DNA of 64,000 nt from the NCBI RefSeq assembly GCF_000763055.1, contig NZ_KN214135.1:514290-578289 (forward strand), read 5' to 3'. Positions 52,518 through 60,761 of the stretch are shown in pieces. The notes under the pieces were generated by a model that did not search any database, was not told the origin of the DNA, and was given only the letters and a program-made list of their open reading frames with translations. This DNA is from Collinsella sp. 4_8_47FAA (lineage in GTDB: Bacteria > Actinomycetota > Coriobacteriia > Coriobacteriales > Coriobacteriaceae). Position 1 is the stretch's first letter. Each line of letters begins with the position of its first letter. Position numbers and translations under genes: made by a program.

Positions 52518-52557
52518 ACAAGGGGCTCTTCCGTTCATCAACGGAAGAGCCCCTTGT
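52518..52557. terminator. Strong hairpin between the two nested elements
   Basis: An 18-bp perfect stem (52518-52535 with 52540-52557) and 4-nt loop. T tracts are weak on both strands. It probably ends both manA and pcrA transcripts. Confidence 0.7.
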
Positions 52558-52639
52558 TGTATCTATCCATCAGCCCACCCGGCTTTCCAGATCAAAAAGC
52601 GAACGAGCAGAGCAGCGATCGTCCAGCAACGTTACCCAA

Positions 52640-52769
52640 GGACCTAGGCGGGCGTATGGGGCAACATCGATCGCGAGTTCCGCACGCAAAGGAGGCCACT
52701 TAATGTGGCCTCCGTCTTGCGCAGGACTGCCCGAGCAGGCGATGTTGCCCCATACGCCCGCCTAGGTCC
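52640..52769 (-). repeat. Nested palindromic element, copy 2 (reversed)
   Basis: A 130-bp element. Perfect 30-bp arms (52640-52669 and 52740-52769) enclose a 70-bp core. On the minus strand the core reads CCTGCTCGGGCAGTCCTGC, then GGAGGCCAC-ATTAA-GTGGCCTCC, then GTGCGGAACTCGCGAT. Against copy 1 the unpaired blocks are conserved while both stems changed with pairing retained. It ends eight bases from the pcrA stop. Confidence 0.75.
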
Positions 52770-52776
52770 GCCGGGA

Positions 52777-55677
52777 TTACGACAGCTTGACGATCGGTGC
52801 AAAGCCCTTCATTAGCTTTTTGGTCTGGCCGGTCTTTTCGAATTGGACCTCGATCATGTCTCCGGCGACCGAGATCACGGTGCCCGTGCCAAAGGTCTTA
52901 TGACTCACGGTATCGCCCGCGGCAAAGTCCTGCGATGCGCTGGCGCGATCGACCTTGCGCTCCACCGTCGGGGATACCTTGGATGACGACTTTTTGGCTC
53001 GCGGCGCGCCCGAGCCAAAGGTCGAGGCAACACGGCCGGCGTCGGGCGAGACCCCACGATGGCGCTCGGTCCCGTAGCTGCTGCCGCCAAAGAAGTCATC
53101 GAAGCTCGAGCCGCTGCGCGATCCAGAGCCGCCGGTCGAGCGCGTATGCGAGCCAAACACCTTGCCGCCATACATGTCCGAGCCCATACCCGAGCCAAAC
53201 GTGCCGTGACGGTCGCCGCGCTTCTCCCAGCCCGTGCCCTCAAAACCGGCAGAACCGATACCGCTAAACTCGATGTCCTCAAACGGAATCTCGTTGAGGA
53301 AGCGCGAGCGCGGATTGGCAGAGGTCGAGCCGTAGGTGCGACGCGTGGCCGCATAGGTCAGGAACAGGCGCTTGCGAGCACGCGTGATGGCGACGTAGGC
53401 CAAGCGGCGCTCCTCCTCGAGCTTGCCCGGATCGTCACTACCGCCAAAGTCGTGCACGTGTGGGAAGATACCCTCCTCCATGCCGGCCACGAACACCGCC
53501 GGGAACTCCAGGCCCTTGGCGGAGTGGATGGTCATCATGGTAATGGCATGCGTCTCGCCGGCCAGGGAATCCAAGTCGGAGCGCAGGGCCAGCCACTCCA
53601 TGAGTGCCGGCAGCGCCTTACAGGTGAGCGGACCGTAGGTGCGCTCGATCTCGTCGGCATGCACGGCGCCCGCCGGCAGCTCAGTCGGCGCGGCATACGC
53701 GTTGCCCGCGATGGCGGCAGCCAGGGCATCCTGCGGCGAGAGCGCCGGGGCCGCCAGGCTATCGAGCGGATTGGAACCCGCGGCATCACGCGCGCCAACG
53801 AGCGCCTCAAACGAAGACACAGGCGCAGACGGGCCGGGCTCGGGCGCAGGCGCGCTCACCACAACGGGCTCGGGCTCAACGTCGGCGGGCACATCGGCAA
53901 CACCAGCAGCGCGCAGCTCTTCCAAGCTCTCGAGCGTGCCTTCGATATCCTCGTGCGTCTCCTCAAATTCGGCGGCAACGCCCAGGAATTCCTGGATGTT
54001 CTCGGCGCGGCTCTCGGACTCCATGGTGCCCTCGGCGCGGAAAGCCTGCAGCAGGCCCGTCTTATCGACAATCATCTCGACGACGTCCTTAAGCTCGCCG
54101 TCCATGCGGCGACCCTCGCGCACCAGCGACACAAAGCTCGACAGGCCATTGCGCACCTTGGCGCTAAACATGCCCGTCTCGGCTGTTGCGATCTCGCAGG
54201 CCTGGAAGAACGAGCAACGGTTGTCGCGCGCCAGCCGCTCGATCTTTTGGATCGAGGTGGAGCCGATGCCGCGGCGCGGCGTGTTGATGACGCGCTTGAC
54301 GCTCATCTCGTCGGCCGGGTTCACAATCATCTTGAGGTAAGCCATGACGTCGCGGATCTCGGCACGGTCGAAGAATCGCGTGCCGCCCACGATCTTGTAG
54401 GGCACGCCCGCGCGCAGAAACATATCTTCGAGAATACGCGACTGGGCGTTGGTGCGGTAGAACACAGCGATGTCGTCGTAACTCGTACCCTTGGAGTGCA
54501 GCTTTTCGATCTCGCCGGCAATCCAGCGACCCTCGTCGCGCTCATCGCTTGCCTGGAAGGCCTGGATCTTCTCGCCGTCGCCCTCGGCCGTAAACAGGCG
54601 CTTGTCCTTGCGCTGCGAGTTGTGACGCACCACGGCGTTGGCGGCGCTCAGGATATGGCCCGTAGAGCGATAGTTCTGCTCCAGCTTGACGGTCTTGCAG
54701 TCTTTAAAGTCCTTCTCAAAGTCCAGGATATTGGTGATGTCGGCGCCACGCCAGCTATAAATGGACTGGTCGTCATCGCCCACGACCATGAGGTTTTGGT
54801 ACTTGGCGGCCAGCAGGTTGGCGATCTCGTACTGGACGTGGTTGGTGTCCTGGTACTCGTCGACGCTAATGTAGCGGAAGCGCTCCTGGTACTTGTCGAG
54901 CACCTCGGGGCGGGTGCGCAGCAGCTCGAGCGTGCGCACGAGCAGGTCGTCGAAGTCCATCGCGTTGGCGGCGCGCAGGCGGCGCTCCAGCTCCAGGTAG
55001 ACCTGCGCGGCCTTTTTGTCGTTGGGGCTGTCGGCGGATTTGAGCATGTCCTCGGGCCCGATCATGGCGTTTTTGGCCGAACTGATCTTGCTGCGGATCA
55101 TATTGATGGGAAATTGCTTTTGCTCGATACCGAGCGCCTGCATAATATCGCGCACCATGCGCTTGGAATCGTCGTCATCGTAGATGGTGAACTGACCGGT
55201 GTAGCCCAGCAGGTCAGCGTCCTCGCGCAGCATGCGCACGCACATAGCATGGAAGGTGCACACCCACATGCCGCGGGTACCGCTGGGAATGAGTGCCGCC
55301 AGACGCTCGCGCATCTCGGCCGCGGCCTTGTTGGTAAACGTGATGGCAAGGATCTGCCAGGGCTTAACGCCCAGGTCGCCGAGCATATGTGCGATGCGGA
55401 AGGTCAAGACGCGGGTCTTGCCCGAGCCGGCGCCGGCAAGGACCAGCAACGGACCCTCGGTGGTCAGGACCGCCTCGCGCTGGGCGGGATTAAGGCTGTC
55501 GATGTCGACGAGCGGCTTGGCGGGTTTGGGTGCCGGCGCGGGAGCGTCGTAGATGTCGAGCGGGACGAGCTCGGGCTCCGGCGCAGCGGGGGCGGTGTAT
55601 GCATCGAGCGGCACGGGTTCCGGCGTGGGCGGCACGGGTACCGCGGCGTTCTTTTCCCAGGGCAAGGGCTGGGTCAT
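52777..55677 (-). CDS. pcrA: ATP-dependent DNA helicase PcrA/UvrD
   Basis: A 966-residue superfamily 1A helicase for repair and replication-conflict resolution. It begins with a Pro/Ala-rich 55-residue leader. Walker A is LAGAGSGKTR, Walker B is VDEYQDTN, and VVGDDDQSIYSWRGA, YRSTG, TIHSAKGLEF and VAITRARKRL give the remaining motifs. An Ala/Pro/Glu-rich insert of about 100 residues (about 600-700) lies in domain 2. The C-terminus has a Ser/Gly-rich linker and a tudor-like end (HKTFGTGTVISVAGDMIEVQF), which binds RNA polymerase in PcrA. Confidence 0.93.
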   Translation of the reverse strand: MTQPLPWEKNAAVPVPPTPEPVPLDAYTAPAAPEPELVPLDIYDAPAPAPKPAKPLVDIDSLNPAQREAVLTTEGPLLVLAGAGSGKTRVLTFRIAHMLGDLGVKPWQILAITFTNKAAAEMRERLAALIPSGTRGMWVCTFHAMCVRMLREDADLLGYTGQFTIYDDDDSKRMVRDIMQALGIEQKQFPINMIRSKISSAKNAMIGPEDMLKSADSPNDKKAAQVYLELERRLRAANAMDFDDLLVRTLELLRTRPEVLDKYQERFRYISVDEYQDTNHVQYEIANLLAAKYQNLMVVGDDDQSIYSWRGADITNILDFEKDFKDCKTVKLEQNYRSTGHILSAANAVVRHNSQRKDKRLFTAEGDGEKIQAFQASDERDEGRWIAGEIEKLHSKGTSYDDIAVFYRTNAQSRILEDMFLRAGVPYKIVGGTRFFDRAEIRDVMAYLKMIVNPADEMSVKRVINTPRRGIGSTSIQKIERLARDNRCSFFQACEIATAETGMFSAKVRNGLSSFVSLVREGRRMDGELKDVVEMIVDKTGLLQAFRAEGTMESESRAENIQEFLGVAAEFEETHEDIEGTLESLEELRAAGVADVPADVEPEPVVVSAPAPEPGPSAPVSSFEALVGARDAAGSNPLDSLAAPALSPQDALAAAIAGNAYAAPTELPAGAVHADEIERTYGPLTCKALPALMEWLALRSDLDSLAGETHAITMMTIHSAKGLEFPAVFVAGMEEGIFPHVHDFGGSDDPGKLEEERRLAYVAITRARKRLFLTYAATRRTYGSTSANPRSRFLNEIPFEDIEFSGIGSAGFEGTGWEKRGDRHGTFGSGMGSDMYGGKVFGSHTRSTGGSGSRSGSSFDDFFGGSSYGTERHRGVSPDAGRVASTFGSGAPRAKKSSSKVSPTVERKVDRASASQDFAAGDTVSHKTFGTGTVISVAGDMIEVQFEKTGQTKKLMKGFAPIVKLS

Positions 55678-55816
55678 GGGCGACTCCTCATCTGACGGAC
55701 GGCGCGCCTGCGGGCAGCGCCATAGTTTGAGCCGTACCAGTATACCGAGCCGCGCGGAAACCGACGCAAATCACACCACGACTCCGTCCGCCACCATCGG
55801 GCCCGCCCCAGCGAAT

Positions 55817-55883
55817 TTGGCGCAATGAGGTCAGATTTGTCTGCACCAAGCTGGTGCAAAGTAACCTGACCCCATTGCGCCAA
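55817..55883. repeat. Palindromic repeat with TGCACCA core
   Basis: Outer arms TTGGCGCAATG and CATTGCGCCAA are perfect (55817-55827 and 55873-55883). Inside are GAGGTCAG / CTGACC and TGCACCAAGCTGGTGCA. A related unit is at 45396-45446. The rest of 55678-56033 is non-coding. Confidence 0.75.
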
Positions 55884-55945
55884 TCACAGAGCCACCGATG
55901 TCACGGTAGCAGCAGCGAGCGGCGGCCAGAGCGAACAAATTGGCA

Positions 55946-55990
55946 TGAAAAGAGGGCGGCATAGACCTTTTGGTCATGCCACCCCCTTTG
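55946..55990 (-). terminator. Terminator after uppP
   Basis: On the minus strand GGGGGTGGCATGACC pairs with GGTCTATGCCGCCCTC, loop AAAA, then TTTTC. Confidence 0.8.
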
Positions 55991-56033
55991 AATGACAAGT
56001 TGTCGCCCCGGCCGCCGCGCAGCGTCGACTAAG

Positions 56034-57014
56034 TTAGAGGCCGAGCATCGGCTCCAGAACGAAGAAGTATGCGAGCACTACGATGCCCAGGATGATGCGG
56101 TAAACACCGAAGCACTTAAAGTCGTGACGGCGGACGAAGCCCATGAGCCACTTGATGGCGATGAGCGAAACCACAAAGGCCACAACGCAGCCCACGCCCA
56201 GGATAGCGACCTCGTTGGCACCGAACGTGCCGCCCTTGATGAAGTACTTGACCAGCTTGAGCGCACTCGCGCCAAACATGACGGGAATGGCCAAGAAGAA
56301 CGTAAACTTGGACGCCACCGAACGCGTGCAGCCCAAAAGCAGGCCGCCGATGATGGTAGAACCGGAGCGAGACGTACCAGGCACCAGCGAAAGCACCTGG
56401 AAGCAGCCGATACCCAGCGCAGTCTTCCAGCTCAGGTCCTCGAGTGTGGCGATGGAGCCAAAGTCCAGATTCTCGTCATCGTCCTCATCCTCAGCGGTAG
56501 CCGCGGCAGGCGCCGCAAAGTGCGCACCGGCGGGACGTCCGCCCGACACCACAGCACGCGAACCAAACGAACCGGCAACGGCCATTTCCTCGCGCTTGTT
56601 CGCGCGCCAGTTCTCGATCACGATAAACAGCACGCCGTACACAATGAGCGCCAGCGCCACGACGGGAGCATTGTAGAAATGCTCCTCCATCCAGTCGTTG
56701 AGCGGCAGGCCGATCGCCGCGGCGGGAATGCAGCCGAGCACAATCTTGCCCCACAGCACCCAGGTGTCGCGACGGCCCTCCTTGCCCTTGCTGGGCGAGA
56801 ACGGATTGAGCTCATGGAAGAACAGCACACAGACGGCCAGAATGGCGCCGAGCTGAATCACGACCAGGAACATATTCCAGAACGTCTCGCTCACGTTCAT
56901 CTTGACGAACTCGTCCACCAAGATCATGTGACCGGTCGACGAAACAGGCAGCCATTCGGTGATGCCCTCGACCAGGCCCATGAAGGCAGATTTTAGAAGC
57001 TCGATGATATCCAA
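56034..57014 (-). CDS. uppP: Undecaprenyl-diphosphatase UppP (BacA)
   Basis: Membrane phosphatase that recycles the cell-wall lipid carrier; inhibition relief gives bacitracin resistance. About 326 residues. GLVEGITEWLPVSSTGH and VPGTSRSGSTIIGGLLLGC are the two active-site motifs. An acidic insert of about 55 residues (AVVSGGRPAGAH to EDEDDDENLDFGSI) lies mid-protein; the family norm is 265-280. The start is taken as TTG at 57014 (LDIIELLKSAF), after GAGGGGGTCCC. The frame upstream of it has no coding character. Confidence 0.88.
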   Translation of the reverse strand: MDIIELLKSAFMGLVEGITEWLPVSSTGHMILVDEFVKMNVSETFWNMFLVVIQLGAILAVCVLFFHELNPFSPSKGKEGRRDTWVLWGKIVLGCIPAAAIGLPLNDWMEEHFYNAPVVALALIVYGVLFIVIENWRANKREEMAVAGSFGSRAVVSGGRPAGAHFAAPAAATAEDEDDDENLDFGSIATLEDLSWKTALGIGCFQVLSLVPGTSRSGSTIIGGLLLGCTRSVASKFTFFLAIPVMFGASALKLVKYFIKGGTFGANEVAILGVGCVVAFVVSLIAIKWLMGFVRRHDFKCFGVYRIILGIVVLAYFFVLEPMLGL

Positions 57015-57262
57015 AGGGACCCCCTCGTTAGACACCCGCCGATATTGTTCTGCGGACGGTGCGGGCGATGTCCCATTATCAACCGTTGGCGGCGCGCCTG
57101 CGCCTACCCTTACCAAAAAACTCGCCCGTTCACAGAATTGCGAGCGGTCAAACCGAAATCCTTGGGTATAACTGCAACAAGATAAAGTGTCCGGCGGCCA
57201 ACGCGCCCGCGCCCGCCCGACGCACGAGCCCCGCGCCCGTGCGATAGACCAAGGAGGAAACC

Positions 57263-57700
57263 ATGAACGAGGGCTACACCAAGGTATTTGTTTCACTCGA
57301 CGGTACTGAGCAGCAGGATTTTGTGCTCGCACGTGCCATCAAGGTCGCCGCGAACAACGGCGCCAAGCTAATCATCGGCCACGTTATCGATTCCACGGCG
57401 CTCGAGAGCGCCGGTTCCTATCCGGTCGATCTGGTCAACGGCCTAGAGGAGGCATTTAAGAACTCCATCGCCAAGCAGCTCGAAGAGGCCAAGGCCAATC
57501 CCGACATTCCCGAGGTCGAGGTCATGATTCGCGCCGGCCGCATTCGCGAGACGCTCAAGGACGAGATGCTCGACGTGGTTAAGCCCGACCTGGTGCTCTG
57601 CGGCGCCCGCGGCCTGTCCTCGATCAAGTATGCGCTCCTGGGTTCGATTTCGACGTTCCTGCTGCGCAATACGGACTGCGACATCTTGGTCGTGAAGTAG
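57263..57700 (+). CDS. Universal stress protein (UspA family)
   Basis: A 145-residue UspA-fold protein. VFVSLDGTEQQDFVLARAI opens the domain. The ATP-binding G-2x-G-9x-G(S/T) motif is present as GARGLSSIKYALLGSIS. AAGGAGG precedes the ATG. Monocistronic, divergent from uppP. Confidence 0.9.
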   Translation: MNEGYTKVFVSLDGTEQQDFVLARAIKVAANNGAKLIIGHVIDSTALESAGSYPVDLVNGLEEAFKNSIAKQLEEAKANPDIPEVEVMIRAGRIRETLKDEMLDVVKPDLVLCGARGLSSIKYALLGSISTFLLRNTDCDILVVK

Positions 57701-57713
57701 CGTTGCTCCCACC

Positions 57714-57806
57714 GGCCGCGGGGCCTGCGGGGTTTCCACGGGCACGTCCTCGCCGCGTTGCGGCTGCGGGATGTGCCCTTAGGAAACCCCTCCCGGCCCC
57801 GCGGCC
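57714..57806. repeat. 93-bp imperfect hairpin after the stress protein gene
   Basis: GGCCGCGGGGCC (57714-57725) and its complement (57795-57806) are exact. GGGGTTTCC / GGAAACCCC and GGGCAC / GTGCCC pair inside. It differs in sequence from the elements at 52.4 kb. Confidence 0.65.
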
Positions 57807-57848
57807 TTCGCAGCCTTACTTCAACGAGTTATCTGATGGAAAAATGGC

Positions 57849-57878
57849 GTGCCGCCCCGTTTGGGGCGGCACATTTTG
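57849..57878 (+). terminator. Terminator after the stress protein gene
   Basis: GTGCCGCCCC-GTTT-GGGGCGGCAC followed by ATTTTGTTT. Confidence 0.85.
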
Positions 57879-57903
57879 TTTGGACGGGCGTTTGCCGTGT
57901 GCG

Positions 57904-58947
57904 TTACTCGAAGTATTGGAACTTGTTGGTTGAGAAGGCGAATGTTACGACGAAGCCTTTGCCGGAGTCGGATGCCGCGGTGACGTCGATGCCCATCTTG
58001 GAGCACAGGCGCGCCACCAGATAGAGACCGATGCCCGTTGCGCGCTTGGTGGTGCGGCCGTTGTCGCCGGTAAAGCCCTTCTCGAACACGCGCGGCAGGT
58101 CTGCCGCACACACGCCGCAGCCGTTGTCCGCGACAGTAAGCTCGATGCGCTCGCTTGCCAGGCCCTCGTCCAACAACGCTCCCGAAAACACGATCCTCGC
58201 GCCGTCCTCACGCGCATATTTAATGCTGTTCTGAATGAGCTGGCCCAGAATAAACTCGAGCCACTTCTCGTCGGTAAAAACCTCGAAGTCGAGGTTCTCG
58301 CACACCGGGGCCACGTGCGCCGCGATAAGCTCACGCGCGTTGGCCTTGATCGCACCCGTCACCAGGGTCTTAAGATCCCAGCGGCGAATCAGGTAGTCGC
58401 GCTCCACGACTTCCGAGCGCGCATAGTACAGCGCCTGGTCGATATAGCGCTCCACGCGGGCAAGCTCGCGGCCCAGGTCATCCACACGCGACAGATCGTC
58501 TTCGCTGCCGTCCAGGTTTTCCAAAATCAGATGGGCTGCTGCCAGGGGCAGCTTGGCCTCGTGGACCCAGCTCTCGATATAGTCGCGATAGTCATCAGTC
58601 TGACGCCTGCCTTCGGCAACCTCGTCGCAAGCGGCTTTGCCCACCCGGCGCAAGACCTCGTACTCGAGCTCGCCCTCGGCATAGGTCGGGCATTGCACCA
58701 TCTCCTGCACCCATGCGGGACTCTCGAGCTCCTCTGCCGCACGCTCCAGCTGGCGCAGAAAACGACGACGGCGCGCGTACTCGATCACGATGCCGAGCAT
58801 ACCAAAGATATAGGACACGCCGACCGCCACGACCACGATGGAAACGGGTGCGCCGGCGACCGTCAGCACAAAGCAGCTCAACAGCACGCCGCACGTCCAC
58901 ACGGCGACGGGAAGCAGCGCATCTTTAAAGAACTTGGCAAACGACAT
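57904..58947 (-). CDS. Sensor histidine kinase, BceS-like intramembrane type
   Basis: A 347-residue kinase. Two N-terminal membrane helices with almost no external loop are followed by a HisKA-like region (YIESWVHEAKLPLAAAHLI) whose His is the phosphate acceptor. The ATPase domain has LIQNSIKYA, VADNGCGV and GIGLYLV. The architecture matches BceS/intramembrane-sensing kinases for cell-envelope antibiotics. Usually these signal through a BceAB-type ABC transporter, but none is adjacent. uppP, a bacitracin-related gene, is 0.9 kb away. It is the second gene after its response regulator. Confidence 0.9.
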   Translation of the reverse strand: MSFAKFFKDALLPVAVWTCGVLLSCFVLTVAGAPVSIVVVAVGVSYIFGMLGIVIEYARRRRFLRQLERAAEELESPAWVQEMVQCPTYAEGELEYEVLRRVGKAACDEVAEGRRQTDDYRDYIESWVHEAKLPLAAAHLILENLDGSEDDLSRVDDLGRELARVERYIDQALYYARSEVVERDYLIRRWDLKTLVTGAIKANARELIAAHVAPVCENLDFEVFTDEKWLEFILGQLIQNSIKYAREDGARIVFSGALLDEGLASERIELTVADNGCGVCAADLPRVFEKGFTGDNGRTTKRATGIGLYLVARLCSKMGIDVTAASDSGKGFVVTFAFSTNKFQYFE

Positions 58948-58956
58948 AGCCGGCCC

Positions 58957-59628
58957 CTAGATCGAATAGCCCTGACCGCGGTGCGTGGTCAAATACCCCT
59001 TGATGCCGATTTTTTCGAGCGTGGTGCGCAGGCGATTGATGTTGACGGTGAGCGTATTGTCGTCCACGAAGGCATCGGAATCCCACAGGTCCTGCATGAT
59101 GGCCGAGCGCGAGACGATCTTGCCCGCACGGCTCAGAAGCAGCGAGAGGATACGCAGCTCGTTTTTGGTGAGCTCGGTACTGGTGCCGGTTTGCATGTTG
59201 GTGACCATGGAGCGGGCGAGGTCGAGCTCCAGCCCCTTGTGGACAAGTGTGCTGCGCTCGCCTGCCGCCGCGGTGCGACGCAGCAGTGCGTTGATGCGCG
59301 CCACGAGCACACGGGCGCTGTAGGGCTTGGGAACAAAGTCGTCCGCGCCGAGCGTCATGGCCATGACCTCGTCGATCTCGGTCGTGCGCGAGGTGAGGAC
59401 GATGATGGGGACCTCGGATTCGCGGCGAACCTCATGGCAGATATGCTGGCCGTCCTTGACGGGAAGCGTCAGGTCGAGCAGCACCAGGTCGGGCGCGGCG
59501 GCGAGAATATCGCGCGAAACATGCTCGAACGATTCGCAGGCCTCGACCTCAAAACCGGCACGGGCAAGGATGTCGGCAAGCTCGCGACGAATGGGCTCGT
59601 CGTCCTCAACGATATAGATCAGCGCCAT
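58957..59628 (-). CDS. OmpR-family response regulator
   Basis: A 223-residue regulator with a receiver domain (IYIVEDDEPIRREL; phospho-Asp in LVLLDLTLP; Lys in VPKPY) and an OmpR winged-helix DNA-binding domain (LTKNELRILSLLL; NTLTVNINRLRTTLE). It partners with the kinase nine bases downstream. Confidence 0.93.
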   Translation of the reverse strand: MALIYIVEDDEPIRRELADILARAGFEVEACESFEHVSRDILAAAPDLVLLDLTLPVKDGQHICHEVRRESEVPIIVLTSRTTEIDEVMAMTLGADDFVPKPYSARVLVARINALLRRTAAAGERSTLVHKGLELDLARSMVTNMQTGTSTELTKNELRILSLLLSRAGKIVSRSAIMQDLWDSDAFVDDNTLTVNINRLRTTLEKIGIKGYLTTHRGQGYSI

Positions 59629-59806
59629 GGATTCCGCTCCCCTCTTGGTTGTCTTGCCCCATTATGACCGCGGAGCCGCAGGTACGTGCCACGCACGTCG
59701 CCAAGGTGACAGAACTGTTCGCGAGCGGGGGCGTTTTGTCCGCCTCGCACTCGCAGCGATGGCGGGGACCAAAATGATTCTTTAATCCCCGTCCCAGAAA
59801 AATCAT

Positions 59807-60514
59807 TTAGCGGCGAGCACGGAGCTTTTCGTAGCCTTCGGCGAAGAAGGCGACCGTGGCGGCGTCGGCCTCGGCGGCATCCGTCTCGGTGGCAGGGACC
59901 ACGCCGTGCTCGTCGCTCACCAGGAACAGCGCGCCCTTGAGCTGAGCGGGGATGTCTACGCGCGTAACCGGGATACCCTTGGTCTGGGCCAGCTGTTCGA
60001 TGAGCGTCGCCGTGCCGCACAGGCACTCGTCCGCCGGCGCCACAAAGGCCAGCTCACCGTCGTTGACGGCAGCGAGCAGCTCGGGCGCCACGCCGGTCTC
60101 GTCGGCTTCGGAGCGAGCCTCGGCAGAACGGGCACGCAGCGCCTTGGCCGACGTATCGGTTAGCGGCTCGTACTCCCCCACCGTCATGGCGGCGTTGCCG
60201 TTAACGTCGATCACCAGCATGAGCACACCGTCGTGGGCGGTGTAATCGCCCTCGGCAAGTGACCACTCAACGTGCTGCTTGGCCCAACTGAGCATGTTAT
60301 GGGTAAGCGGCTCGCCCTGCACCAAGCGCTCGGACAGTGCGCGAATGTGGCGGTTGAGCATGGGTACCTTTTTGTTGGACATGCGCCAACGGCAGACAAG
60401 CGCGGGCTTGTCGAGCGTAAACTTCTCGACCGCCTCCTGATTGGCGCAAAAGTCCTCGTACGCACGCTGATCCTCGGCATTGCCAAACAGCTCGGCATCA
60501 TCAATCTGGGGCAT
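59807..60514 (-). CDS. Uncharacterised cytoplasmic protein
   Basis: About 235 residues, acidic, no membrane segment or signal. I do not recognise a family. Near residue 100 it has EGDYTAHDGVLMLVIDVNGN, and near 180 FVAPADECLCG. Two starts are plausible: ATG at 60514 after AAAGG, and ATG at 60538 after GAGGAC. It lies downstream of purH but behind that gene's terminator. Confidence 0.65.
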   Translation of the reverse strand: MPQIDDAELFGNAEDQRAYEDFCANQEAVEKFTLDKPALVCRWRMSNKKVPMLNRHIRALSERLVQGEPLTHNMLSWAKQHVEWSLAEGDYTAHDGVLMLVIDVNGNAAMTVGEYEPLTDTSAKALRARSAEARSEADETGVAPELLAAVNDGELAFVAPADECLCGTATLIEQLAQTKGIPVTRVDIPAQLKGALFLVSDEHGVVPATETDAAEADAATVAFFAEGYEKLRARR

Positions 60515-60554
60515 GGTTGTACCTTTCGTGTTAGTCATTCCGTCCTCTTATACC

Positions 60555-60591
60555 AAAAAGACGGCCCTCCAAACGGAGCGGCCGTCTTTTG
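60555..60591. terminator. Terminator downstream of purH
   Basis: AAAAGACGGCC and GGCCGTCTTTT form a symmetric stem with T tracts on both strands. Another hairpin, CTTAATGGGAT / ATCCCATTAAG, lies at 60631-60660. Confidence 0.85.
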
Positions 60592-60660
60592 CGGAGATTA
60601 TTTTGACGATATGGTCAGGCGACCGATCAGCTTAATGGGATAGAACAACATCCCATTAAG

Positions 60661-60760
60661 GGTTTTCCAAGTGCCCGAGATTGCCCCGAAAGAGGAGCGC
60701 CGCGTACTAAATGTACGCAAGCGACGGTTTGAGGGGCAAGGTCGGGTGCTTGGGAAAGCC
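60661..60760 (-). repeat. Nested palindromic element with an ACATTTAGT apical loop
   Basis: About 100 bp right after the purH stop. Outer arms (60661-60687 and 60733-60760) pair with G-U wobbles and one bulge. Inside, GCGTAC and GTACGC form an apical stem whose minus-strand tip reads ACATTTAGT, like ACATTAAGT of the elements at 52.4 and 52.6 kb. The remaining core differs. Confidence 0.6.
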
Positions 60761-60761
60761 T

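Noticed and set aside
53059..55695. 878-residue open frame on the plus strand
   Set aside because: It is the mirror frame of pcrA.
57015..57332. Upstream extension of uppP
   Set aside because: The extra residues are Arg/Cys-rich, overlap the divergent stress-protein start, and lack a ribosome site.
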